A stretch of DNA of 7,512 bases from an uncultured Clostridia bacterium (GCA_947165745.1 CAMVBO010000074.1:1-7512); one strand, 5' to 3'; shown: positions 1 through 5,561, numbered from the stretch's first letter. The notes: generated from the letters alone by a model not told the origin. Translations and numbers: made by a program.

Positions 1-42
1 GAGGGCGTCGGCTCCGCCGAGATCGCTCTGCCCGTGGATTGA
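1..42 (+). CDS. 3' end of an unidentified protein (partial)
   Basis: Frame 1 reads thirteen sense codons (E-G-V-G-S-A-E-I-A-L-P-V-D) and then TGA at 40-42. The gene starts before the window, so neither length nor family can be judged and I do not recognise the tail. A strong intrinsic terminator 30 bp further on supports this being a genuine gene end. Codons are GC-rich at the third position, like the other genes here. The 13 residues show no motif. Confidence 0.6.
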   Translation, partial: EGVGSAEIALPVD

Positions 43-71
43 TATTCCATCTAATATAGGAAACGGCAAAT

Positions 72-120
72 ATTCCCCGCTTCGCACGGACACTATCCCG
101 GGTGAAGCGGGGGATCTTTT
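72..120 (+). terminator. Intrinsic terminator of the upstream gene
   Basis: A 12-bp stem pairs 72-83 with 104-115 (one G-T wobble at 74/113). Its core is CCCCGCTTC against GAAGCGGGG, around a 20-nt loop. The 3' arm is followed by CTTTTCATATTT, a modest U-tract. It lies 30 bp after the TGA at 40-42 and insulates the next gene from read-through. Confidence 0.85.
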
Positions 121-172
121 CATATTTGAATGACAAGGGATTCTCGCGCAATTCCAATACAAAACAATAAAA

Positions 173-190
173 TGTTAATCCTTTTTAACA
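173..190. promoter_or_regulatory. Inverted repeat TGTTAA-N6-TTAACA, candidate operator
   Basis: A perfect 6+6 palindrome (173-178 and 185-190) sits in the AT-rich leader about 30 bp upstream of the -10 box of the UPF0104 gene. Its size and position suit a dimeric regulator. In such AT-rich DNA a chance palindrome of this length is also possible. Confidence 0.3.
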
Positions 191-194
191 ATCC

Positions 195-227
195 TTGAAT
201 ATGCCTCAAATGTTTTTGCCATATAAT
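195..227 (+). promoter_or_regulatory. Probable promoter of the UPF0104 gene
   Basis: A perfect -10 hexamer TATAAT lies at 222-227. The best -35 look-alike, TTGAAT at 195-200, is 21 bp away, which is longer than the usual 16-18 bp. Either the -35 contact is weak or an activator helps. Transcription would start near 234, giving a leader of about 25 nt before GTG 260. Confidence 0.45.
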
Positions 228-247
228 AATGCCATCTCCATCGCATC

Positions 248-255
248 GAGGTGAG
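248..255 (+). promoter_or_regulatory. Ribosome-binding site GAGGTGAG that fixes the start at GTG 260
   Basis: GAGGTGA matches the anti-Shine-Dalgarno complement. The GAGG core (248-251) is 8 nt from GTG 260. The in-frame GTG at 251 lies inside this site and cannot be served by it, so 260 is the better start. Confidence 0.7.
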
Positions 256-259
256 AGCC

Positions 260-1321
260 GTGAAGCCGGTCGTCAGGAAGATCATCTACGCCGCGTTCAT
301 CCTTGGAACGCTGGCGGTCGTGCTGTTCCTGGCGGTTCAGAGCGGCGATCTGGAGTCGTCCATCGAGGCGATCGGAAACATCCCGGTGCGATATGTGGCG
401 GTGGGCGTGCTGCTGACCTTCGGCGCGATTTTCGCCCAGGCCCTCAGCGCCCGTTCGGGGCTCAGGGCCATGGGGCACCACATCGGCCTGGTCACCATGT
501 TCCGCATCTCCATTCTCGGAGAGTTCTATTGCTACATCACGCCCGGCGCGACCGGCGGGCAGCCGATGGTCATCTATCAGCTGTACAAGCGAAAGATTCC
601 CGTGGGGGACGGCACGTCGGTCCAGCTGGTGCACCACCTGTTCTTCCAGCTGGCGCTGACGATCATCACCACGGCGCTGGGCGTGATGTATCGGGATTTC
701 ATACTGGCGCAGGTCGGGCCGAGTTTGCCGGTTCTGATCGTGGGCTACTGCTTTAACCTGATGGTGGTGGTGCTGCTGTTGACGCTGTGCCTGACCCGCA
801 GGCCCGTGCGCTGGGCAGTGGGGATGGTGGCGCGGCTTGGCGAGAAGCTGCGCATCCAAAAACTGGCGGAGCTGCGCGAAACGATGCTGGACACCGCCGA
901 CCAGTTCTACAAAGCCACCCAGAAGATCAAGCGCAACAAGCTGGAGATCGTTCGCCAACTGGTCATCGGCGCGATGCGGGTACTGTCGCTGAACAGCGTG
1001 ATGTACTTCGTCCATCGCGGCCTCGGCCTCTCCGGCGTCAGCTATGGACAGCTGTTGGCCATGAGCGTCATGCTCTACAATTCCGCGGCCTACGCGCCCA
1101 TGCCCGGGGCGTCCGGCGCCCAGGAGGGCGTGTTCGCGCTGTATTTCGCGGCGCTGTTTCCCGGCGGACATCTGTTCTCGGGCATGCTGGCCTGGCGATT
1201 CATCACCTTCTACCTGGTGCTGGCCGTGGGCGTCTTTGTGATGCTGAGCATGGGCGCGAACCGACAGGAGAAAGAGGTGGAGGCGCTGAACCGCAAGGAG
1301 CACAGCCAGGAGTTGAATTGA
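260..1321 (+). CDS. Lysylphosphatidylglycerol synthase TM-region / UPF0104 flippase-like membrane protein
   Basis: The 353-residue integral membrane protein has about eight hydrophobic segments (roughly residues 7-27, 41-61, 119-144, 155-178, 232-252, 262-282, 286-300 and 309-332). Two conserved stretches mark the family: E-F-Y-C-Y-I-T-P-G-A-T-G-G-Q-P at about 88-102, and P-M-P-G-A-S-G-A-Q-E at about 280-289. Both resemble the TP-x-GG-xP and PxPGGSGxxE signatures of the membrane half of MprF and of stand-alone UPF0104/YbhN proteins. The soluble aminoacyl-transferase domain of true MprF is absent, so lipid aminoacylation is not expected. A role in moving or handling an envelope lipid is the usual guess, and the substrate is unknown. 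It uses a GTG start and forms its own unit, flanked by terminators on both sides. It is probably unrelated to the sucrose genes, which converge on it. Confidence 0.88.
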   Translation: MKPVVRKIIYAAFILGTLAVVLFLAVQSGDLESSIEAIGNIPVRYVAVGVLLTFGAIFAQALSARSGLRAMGHHIGLVTMFRISILGEFYCYITPGATGGQPMVIYQLYKRKIPVGDGTSVQLVHHLFFQLALTIITTALGVMYRDFILAQVGPSLPVLIVGYCFNLMVVVLLLTLCLTRRPVRWAVGMVARLGEKLRIQKLAELRETMLDTADQFYKATQKIKRNKLEIVRQLVIGAMRVLSLNSVMYFVHRGLGLSGVSYGQLLAMSVMLYNSAAYAPMPGASGAQEGVFALYFAALFPGGHLFSGMLAWRFITFYLVLAVGVFVMLSMGANRQEKEVEALNRKEHSQELN

Positions 1322-1324
1322 CGT

Positions 1325-1373
1325 ATGACACAAAGACGCAGGCGCCGCATCGCGGCGCCTGCGTCTTTGTCAT
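1325..1373. terminator. Bidirectional intrinsic terminator between convergent genes
   Basis: A perfect 19-bp inverted repeat (1330-1348 with 1352-1370) has a 3-nt loop ATC. Beyond a 2-nt bulge, ATGAC/GTCAT adds five more pairs. It starts just after the TGA at 1319-1321 of the plus-strand gene and 9 bp beyond the TAG of the minus-strand GH32 gene. The stem carries AAAG on the left and CTTT on the right, so it can act in both directions. The U-run on either side is short, so termination may rest mainly on stem strength. Confidence 0.8.
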
Positions 1374-1381
1374 TCGCGCGG

Positions 1382-2863
1382 CTATACGTTCAACGGGTAG
1401 AAGCAGACGCTGAATCTCAGGCTTCCATCGGCGAAGAAGGCGATGCCGTCGGCGGACAGGTCGGTGTAAATCGTGGCGGACATCACCTTTTCGCCGTCGC
1501 CCACGAACACCTCCACGCTGTAGCGGTCCAGGATCAGCCGTAGCTTCAGCCGCCCGCGCTCGTGGCTCATCTTGGCCCTGCGCTGGTGGATGATCGCCCG
1601 GCGGGAGCCGGAGAACTTTCGGTCCACCTTCAGCACCGACTCGCCGGGCCGGAAGCTGACGGTGGTGTGAAATTGGCCGTTTTTCGCGAAGCGCACCGCG
1701 AATCGGTTGAAGGGGCTCTCTCCGGGCTCCAGCTCGATCTCCATGTCCGCCGTGCGCCCGGAGACGCCGGGCAGGGTGATCTCGCCGTCTGAAATTGCGA
1801 TATGCCTGTGGACCACCGCTTCACCGCGCAGCGCTTCCAGCTCGCGCAGCGGCTTTTGCACCAACAGGCCGTTTTTCACGGACAGCTCCCGGGGCAGGCT
1901 CATCTGGCCAAACCAGGGCGTGGACGGCGTGTGCAGGTTGCAGGTGTCCCAGTTCTGCATCCAGCCGATCATTACCCGGCGGCCGTCCGGCGTCAACAGC
2001 GTCTGCGGCGCGTAAAAGTCGATGCCGTAGTCGACGGCGTGGTCGGCTGTTTCCAGAAACGCGCCGGTCTCCCGGTCATACTCGCCCAGCAGGTAAAAGG
2101 TGCCGTTGCCGTTGTGGTACTCAAAGCCCCTGGGCAGCATATCCTGGGCGCTGCCCAGCAGCACGTATCGGCCATCCAGCTCGAAGAAGTCCGGACATTC
2201 CCACATTCGGCCCAGCCGGCCCCCGTTTTCCGCCAGCGCGCCCAGGTATTCCCAACGGGTCAAATCCTCGCTGCGATACAGCAGCATTCGCCCGCCGACG
2301 CCCGCGTGGTCGTTGGCGATCAGGGCGCGATAGCTGCCGTCCGCCGCCTGCCAAATTTTGGGGTCCCGGAAGTCGTAGCGGCTGCCACCCTCGGGCAGGT
2401 CCGCGGCGGTGATGACCGGATTGCGTGGCCATTTCGCATACTCCACGCCGTCGCCGAAGGCCAGGTTCTGGGTCTGCACCTTGCGGGGCGCGCCGTCCGC
2501 GCCGATCTCCTCCGATACCCCGGTGTACATCAGCGCGTGGCGGCCGTCGGGTAGCGCGATGGCGCTGCCGGAAAAACAGCCCTCTCGGTCGTAGGGCATG
2601 TCCGGCGCCATGGCGCAGGGCAGGTGCCGCCAGTCGAGCAGGTCCTTCGACACCGCGTGGCCCCAGTGCATCGGCCCCCAGTGGGAGTCATAGGGGTGAT
2701 ATTGATAGAACAGGTGATACTGTCCGCCATACCAGCTGAACCCGTTGGGATCGTTCATCCAACCGACGCGGGCGGACAGGTGAAAGCCGGGCCGATCCTT
2801 CGGCGCGATGGCGCGCTCATGCTCTTCTTCAAAGCGCCTCGCGTCCCGCAGCATTTGGCTCAT
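1382..2863 (-). CDS. GH32 beta-fructosidase / sucrose-6-phosphate hydrolase (scrB/sacA-like, second paralogue)
   Basis: This 493-residue cytoplasmic glycosidase has no signal peptide. It should hydrolyse terminal beta-fructofuranosyl bonds, in this setting of sucrose-6-phosphate or sucrose. The five-bladed propeller motifs are all present: W-M-N-D-P-N-G at 35-41 (nucleophile Asp38), F-S-G-S at 97-100, R-D-P at 166-168 (transition-state Asp167), and W-E-C-P at 221-224 (acid/base Glu222). A C-terminal beta-sandwich begins at about 345. Length is normal for bacterial scrB/sacA products. It carries the W-G-P-M-H-W-G-H stretch (62-69), unlike its upstream paralogue. It is last in the minus-strand unit. 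Its ATG overlaps the TGA of the HAD gene (ATGA), and its Shine-Dalgarno AAAGGA (2875-2880) lies inside that gene, which implies translational coupling. The exact substrate (sucrose-6-P, free sucrose or a short fructan) cannot be read from sequence. Confidence 0.93.
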   Translation of the reverse strand: MSQMLRDARRFEEEHERAIAPKDRPGFHLSARVGWMNDPNGFSWYGGQYHLFYQYHPYDSHWGPMHWGHAVSKDLLDWRHLPCAMAPDMPYDREGCFSGSAIALPDGRHALMYTGVSEEIGADGAPRKVQTQNLAFGDGVEYAKWPRNPVITAADLPEGGSRYDFRDPKIWQAADGSYRALIANDHAGVGGRMLLYRSEDLTRWEYLGALAENGGRLGRMWECPDFFELDGRYVLLGSAQDMLPRGFEYHNGNGTFYLLGEYDRETGAFLETADHAVDYGIDFYAPQTLLTPDGRRVMIGWMQNWDTCNLHTPSTPWFGQMSLPRELSVKNGLLVQKPLRELEALRGEAVVHRHIAISDGEITLPGVSGRTADMEIELEPGESPFNRFAVRFAKNGQFHTTVSFRPGESVLKVDRKFSGSRRAIIHQRRAKMSHERGRLKLRLILDRYSVEVFVGDGEKVMSATIYTDLSADGIAFFADGSLRFSVCFYPLNV

Positions 2864-3651
2864 TTGTCAGCACATCCTTTTGTTGTTGAATCCAGCATAC
2901 TGTCCTGAAGCGCGTCCACGATGGTTTCCACCACCTTCGTGGCCTTCCGCTGGCAGATTTCCGGGGCGTAGGGGAAGGTGTAGGACACGTCGGCGGCCTC
3001 CAGCAGCGGCAGGTCGTTGATGGAATCGCCGATGCCGTACAGGGTGATGTCCCCGTAGGCGTCCCGCATGTGCTCCCGCAGCGCCTCGACGCCCTTTCCC
3101 TTGCTGCATCCCCTGGGGGCGATGTCGATTTCGACCACGTTCTGGAACGCCTCGACCTTGTCGCCGAAGCGGCGGTTGATGTCCGCTGACAGCCGGGCCG
3201 CGTCCTCCAGGCTCTCCGTGTGGACGCTCACCTGGTGGATGAGGCCCTCGGGCGCGTCGTCCACACCGGTGATGACGTAGTACTTTCCGGGGTAGTCCAT
3301 CTTTGAAAACACGCAGATTTCGCCCTCCACATCCAGCGTCAGACGATAGCCCTTGGGGTTCAACTCCCGCACCAGGGCGTCCGCCACATCCCGGTCCACG
3401 CCCTGCTTCAATATGGGCCGCATATCGCCGTCCACGATGTTCGCGCCGCTGGAGGTGATGTAGAAGTCCGGCTTCACGAGCCCGGTGATGAAGGGCGTCA
3501 GCCCGCCCACCTGCCGCCCGGTGCACAGGCCGAACAGGTGCCCGGCGGCCTGGTATTGGCGGATCTTCTCCACGTTTTCCGGCGGCAGCTTCACGTCCGC
3601 CTTGTAAAAGTACAGCGTGCCGTCAAAGTCGCTGGCAAAGACTTTTTTCAT
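2860..3651 (-). CDS. Cof-type HAD-superfamily (IIB) sugar-phosphate phosphatase
   Basis: The 263-residue hydrolase shows the four HAD motifs. D-F-D-G-T-L at 8-13 gives the nucleophile Asp8 and the acid/base Asp10. T-G-R lies at 44-46, Lys184 in C-S-K-G-K-G, and G-D-S-I-N-D at 208-213 binds Mg2+. The long insert between motifs II and III is the C2 cap of the IIB/Cof group, a group that includes phosphatases acting on sugar phosphates and the plant/cyanobacterial sucrose-phosphate phosphatases. The start is ATG 3651, served by GGAGG at 3660-3664. A TTG at 3666 would add five residues but overlaps that site. It sits between two GH32 genes and overlaps the downstream one by 4 nt, so it probably acts on a phosphorylated intermediate of the same pathway. 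The substrate (sucrose-6-P, glucose-6-P, fructose-P or other) is not determinable here. Confidence 0.9.
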   Translation of the reverse strand: MKKVFASDFDGTLYFYKADVKLPPENVEKIRQYQAAGHLFGLCTGRQVGGLTPFITGLVKPDFYITSSGANIVDGDMRPILKQGVDRDVADALVRELNPKGYRLTLDVEGEICVFSKMDYPGKYYVITGVDDAPEGLIHQVSVHTESLEDAARLSADINRRFGDKVEAFQNVVEIDIAPRGCSKGKGVEALREHMRDAYGDITLYGIGDSINDLPLLEAADVSYTFPYAPEICQRKATKVVETIVDALQDSMLDSTTKGCADK

Positions 3652-3659
3652 GTTGGAAA

Positions 3660-3664
3660 CCTCC
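3660..3664 (-). promoter_or_regulatory. Ribosome-binding site GGAGG of the HAD gene
   Basis: CCTCC on the plus strand is GGAGG on the minus strand, 8 nt before ATG 3651. It overlaps the alternative TTG at 3666-3664, which decides the start in favour of ATG 3651. Confidence 0.85.
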
Positions 3665-3704
3665 AAATGGAATTTTACGGATGCGGTTCACGGTTGTGGG
3701 CAAC

Positions 3705-3810
3705 GGATTCTTCGGCTTCGTTTCGGCTTTGTCTCAACGCCGCTCAGAATGACAGTACACATGACCGTTGTCATCCTGAGCGGATTGGCAGCGGCGTCGA
3801 AGGACCTGCA
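3705..3810. repeat. Two-armed palindromic intergenic repeat (probable dispersed element)
   Basis: The 176-bp gap between the two minus-strand genes holds two inverted, related arms. CCGCTCAGAATGACA (3740-3754) faces TGTCATCCTGAGCGG (3769-3783), pairing at 14 of 15 positions over a 14-nt loop. Beyond this, the left arm runs out through GGATTCTTCGG and the right arm through GTCGAAGGACCTGCA; these outer parts are related but carry insertions. The core resembles the TGTCATYCTGAGCG-type repeats that recur in many bacterial genomes (from memory, not searched). As RNA it folds into a hairpin between GH32 and HAD, without a U-tract, so it may stabilise or attenuate the message rather than end it. Confidence 0.6.
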
Positions 3811-3827
3811 CGCTTCTCAGCAGCCCA

Positions 3828-5294
3828 TTACACCACAAATTCGTCCGTCACGGCCTTCTTCATCGTCCAGATCTTCAGCGCCAAGCCCTCGCTGGCGCTG
3901 TAGTGGAACTCGGTCTCCGTGGGGTAGGTGTGGGCGGTGAACACGGCCTCGCCGTCATTGGCGAATATTTCCGTGGTGCTGTGGTCGATGAAGATCTGCA
4001 GCTTCCTGAGCGGCTCGTCCAGCGGCATCTCCAGCACCTCGCCCACAGCTTCGTTGAACCGCCTGTCCATGCCCCGCTTGTCCACAGTGGCGACCCTCCT
4101 GGCACTGTCATAGCGAATCCGCAGGCCGCCGGTGCCGTCCGCCTTCGTGTACAGGTTCAGGTCGAAATCCCCGTTCGGACAGGCGGCTTCCACGCAGCAC
4201 GCCGCCGGCAGCGCGCCGCTTGCCGCGACCTGTGCATCCCGCAGATCGAGCGCCGCCGGGATGGGCGTCTGGCACAGCCTACCGTCCACGATGCGCAGCT
4301 CCCTGGGAAGGGACAGACTGCCCTCCCAGTCCTCCTCTTCGGTGGGGTAGTGGTTGTCCGGCAGGCCCACCCAGCCGATCAGTATGGCCCGATCCGGGTC
4401 GGCGCTCTCCTTGGGAATAAACGCGCCCTGGGCCGCGTAGAAGTCAAACCCGAAATCCAGATGGCGATAAGGGCCCTCCGGCGTGAAGGTCAGCGCGTCG
4501 TAGTCCATGTGGCCGATCAGGTACACGTTGTGGTTGGTGCTCTCGCCCCGGCCGGGCAGCTTCGTGTACTGCGGCGAGAAGATCAGCACGTCCTTTCCGC
4601 TGATGTTCACGATATACGGGCACTCCCACATGCCGCCGAACGCCTCGTAGCCCGGCACGTTCAGCTGCCCGGCGTAGGTCCAGCCCTCCAGCAGCGCCTT
4701 CGATTTGTACACCATCACGCAACCCCGCTTGTCCAGCGTCTGGGCGCCGATGAGGATATAATAGGTCTGGCTTTCGGCGTTGTAGACCACCTTGGGGTCC
4801 CGCTGGTGCTCGCTGTGGTCGTCTCTTGGGCCGAAAAGCGCCTTGTCCAGCTTGCGCGGCCGCCCGTCCTTGCCCAGCACGGCGGCGCATGTGAAGGGCG
4901 TGCGGGTCCAGTCCTCGTCCCGGTGGTTGCCGGTGTAGAAGAACACCAGGTCGTCCCCGTTGGAAATGGCGCTGCCGGAGTGGGTGCCCCGGTTGTCGTA
5001 GAAGCAATCCGGCGCCAGGCCGATGCCGGCGTTTTGCCAGTGGATCAAATCTGGGCTGGTGACGTGATACCAGTATTTCAGCCCGTGCACCGCGCCCCAG
5101 GGGCACCACTGATAGCACAGGTGCCAGGTGCCCTTGTGCAGCGCGAAGCCGTTGGGGTCGCTGGAAAGGCCGGTGATGGGCTGCACATGGTACGTCTGAC
5201 GGTAGACAGATTTCTGTATCCGCTCATACAGCCCGCGGATATCCTCCGGGCCTTTGAGCACGCGATAGCGCTCCTCTCGCGTCCATTCCTTCAT
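3828..5294 (-). CDS. scrB: Sucrose-6-phosphate hydrolase, GH32 (ScrB-like)
   Basis: The 488-residue cytoplasmic GH32 enzyme has no signal peptide. It is expected to split sucrose-6-phosphate into glucose-6-phosphate and fructose. Motifs: S-D-P-N-G at 45-49 with nucleophile Asp46, H-S-G-S-A at 105-109, R-D-P-K at 165-168 with Asp166, and M-W-E-C-P at 222-226 with acid/base Glu224. A C-terminal beta-sandwich begins at about 345. The G-A-V-H-G-L-K-Y-W-Y-H stretch (67-77) is typical of PTS-linked ScrB proteins and differs from the W-G-P-M-H-W-G-H of its neighbour. One oddity is that the usual Asn just before the nucleophile is Ser45. The start is ATG 5294 with GGGAGGTG at 5302-5309. The open frame continues upstream to 6194, but that part is antisense to the permease gene. 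It is the first gene of the minus-strand unit, divergent from the permease. Confidence 0.93.
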   Translation of the reverse strand: MKEWTREERYRVLKGPEDIRGLYERIQKSVYRQTYHVQPITGLSSDPNGFALHKGTWHLCYQWCPWGAVHGLKYWYHVTSPDLIHWQNAGIGLAPDCFYDNRGTHSGSAISNGDDLVFFYTGNHRDEDWTRTPFTCAAVLGKDGRPRKLDKALFGPRDDHSEHQRDPKVVYNAESQTYYILIGAQTLDKRGCVMVYKSKALLEGWTYAGQLNVPGYEAFGGMWECPYIVNISGKDVLIFSPQYTKLPGRGESTNHNVYLIGHMDYDALTFTPEGPYRHLDFGFDFYAAQGAFIPKESADPDRAILIGWVGLPDNHYPTEEEDWEGSLSLPRELRIVDGRLCQTPIPAALDLRDAQVAASGALPAACCVEAACPNGDFDLNLYTKADGTGGLRIRYDSARRVATVDKRGMDRRFNEAVGEVLEMPLDEPLRKLQIFIDHSTTEIFANDGEAVFTAHTYPTETEFHYSASEGLALKIWTMKKAVTDEFVV

Positions 5295-5301
5295 ATTGGC
5301 G

Positions 5302-5309
5302 CACCTCCC
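5302..5309 (-). promoter_or_regulatory. Ribosome-binding site GGGAGGTG of the ScrB-like gene
   Basis: This is a near-ideal Shine-Dalgarno. Its GGAGG core is 9 nt before ATG 5294. It selects this start over in-frame codons further upstream. Confidence 0.85.
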
Positions 5310-5324
5310 GTATCGGTTTATAAC

Positions 5325-5353
5325 ATCATACCATGAATCGTCGGAAAAATCCA
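5325..5353 (-). promoter_or_regulatory. Probable promoter of the GH32-HAD-GH32 unit
   Basis: On the minus strand TATGAT (5330-5325) is preceded by TGG, giving an extended -10 (TG-G-TATGAT, 5333-5325). The -35 position, 17 bp upstream (5353-5348), reads TGGATT, a poor match, as is common with extended -10 promoters. Transcription would start near 5318, giving a leader of about 24 nt that contains the Shine-Dalgarno. The -35 region lies inside the inverted repeat at 5343-5365. Confidence 0.5.
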
Positions 5354-5365
5354 TTCCATTTTTCC
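5343..5365. promoter_or_regulatory. Inverted repeat GGAAAAAT-N7-ATTTTTCC, candidate operator
   Basis: Perfect 8-bp arms at 5343-5350 and 5358-5365 surround a 7-bp spacer. The dyad covers the -35 region of the probable minus-strand promoter, and it lies upstream of the predicted transcription start, so it is not a leader hairpin. That placement suits a repressor of the hydrolase unit. The regulator is not in the window. Confidence 0.5.
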
Positions 5366-5369
5366 AAAG

Positions 5370-5402
5370 CGCAATAATGCGAATTAATGACGCACATAAT
5401 GA
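5370..5402. repeat. Three phased short direct repeats, possible regulator-binding array
   Basis: Three similar units run head to tail: CGCAATAATG (5370-5379), CGAATTAATGA (5380-5390) and CGCACATAATGA (5391-5402). All begin with CG and end in TAATG(A). The offsets of 10 and 11 bp put them on the same face of the helix. The array lies between the two divergent promoters, about 60-90 bp upstream of the permease -35 and directly beyond the 5343-5365 dyad. Confidence 0.4.
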
Positions 5403-5463
5403 AAGGAAATCAGTAAGCAAATCACCAGTATTATCAATGGATGATATTTTTAACGAATTAACC

Positions 5464-5492
5464 TTTACATTGACGGCAAATTGGTGTAGAAT
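5464..5492 (+). promoter_or_regulatory. Probable promoter of the permease-Enzyme I unit
   Basis: TTTACA (5464-5469) and TAGAAT (5487-5492) are separated by 17 bp. Each matches its consensus at five of six positions. Transcription would start near 5499, giving a leader of about 63 nt. An alternative pairing, TTGACG (5470-5475) with TATACA (5492-5497) at 16 bp, would initiate about 5 bp later. A TTAAC-N3-TTAAC direct repeat at 5450-5462 abuts the -35 box. Confidence 0.65.
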
Positions 5493-5495
5493 ATA

Positions 5496-5535
5496 CAAAA
5501 CCGCTGAAACAGGGGACAGGTGTGCCTGTTCGCGG
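5496..5535 (+). promoter_or_regulatory. Leader hairpin and weak cre-like site before the permease gene
   Basis: CCGC (5501-5504) can pair with GCGG (5532-5535), and AACAGG (5508-5513) with CCTGTT (5525-5530). An alternative inner stem is ACAGG (5516-5520) with CCTGT (5525-5529) around TGTG. At the same place CAAAACCGCTGAAA (5496-5509) loosely resembles a CcpA/LacI-type site around a central CG, with three mismatches to the cre consensus. It lies at the predicted start of transcription, where binding would block initiation. Either reading is tentative. Confidence 0.25.
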
Positions 5536-5561
5536 TAAATGAGATTGAAGGGGAGAGGATT

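Noticed and set aside
251..259. GTG at 251 as the UPF0104 start
   Set aside because: This codon is part of the GAGGTGAG ribosome-binding site, which is correctly spaced for GTG 260.
206..1333. Long minus-strand open frame (375 codons) opposite the UPF0104 gene
   Set aside because: It is the antisense shadow of a clear membrane-protein gene. Its translation is rich in His, Gln, Arg and Asp with no recognisable domain, which is typical of reading GC-biased codons backwards.
3652..3666. TTG at 3666 as the HAD start
   Set aside because: It overlaps the GGAGG that serves ATG 3651. From ATG 3651 the DxD motif falls at residues 8-10, as expected for HAD proteins.
3903..5336. Plus-strand open frame (477 codons) over the ScrB-like gene
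   Set aside because: It is antisense to a gene with full GH32 motifs, has a low-complexity V/A/Q/H/R-rich translation, and has no plausible domain.
5370..5402. CRISPR-like or transposon-end repeats
   Set aside because: The units are only 10-12 bp with no spacers, and no transposase or cas gene is in the window. A regulatory array or chance is more likely.
5520..5561. GTG at 5520 as the permease start
   Set aside because: It has no ribosome-binding site and would consume the leader hairpin. ATG 5562 has AAGGGGAGAGGA at proper distance and gives a normal EIIB N-terminus.
5496..5561. BglG/SacY-type antiterminator (RAT) in the permease leader
   Set aside because: No RAT-like sequence and no overlapping terminator with a U-run is present. 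The leader hairpin is followed by GC-containing sequence and the start codon.
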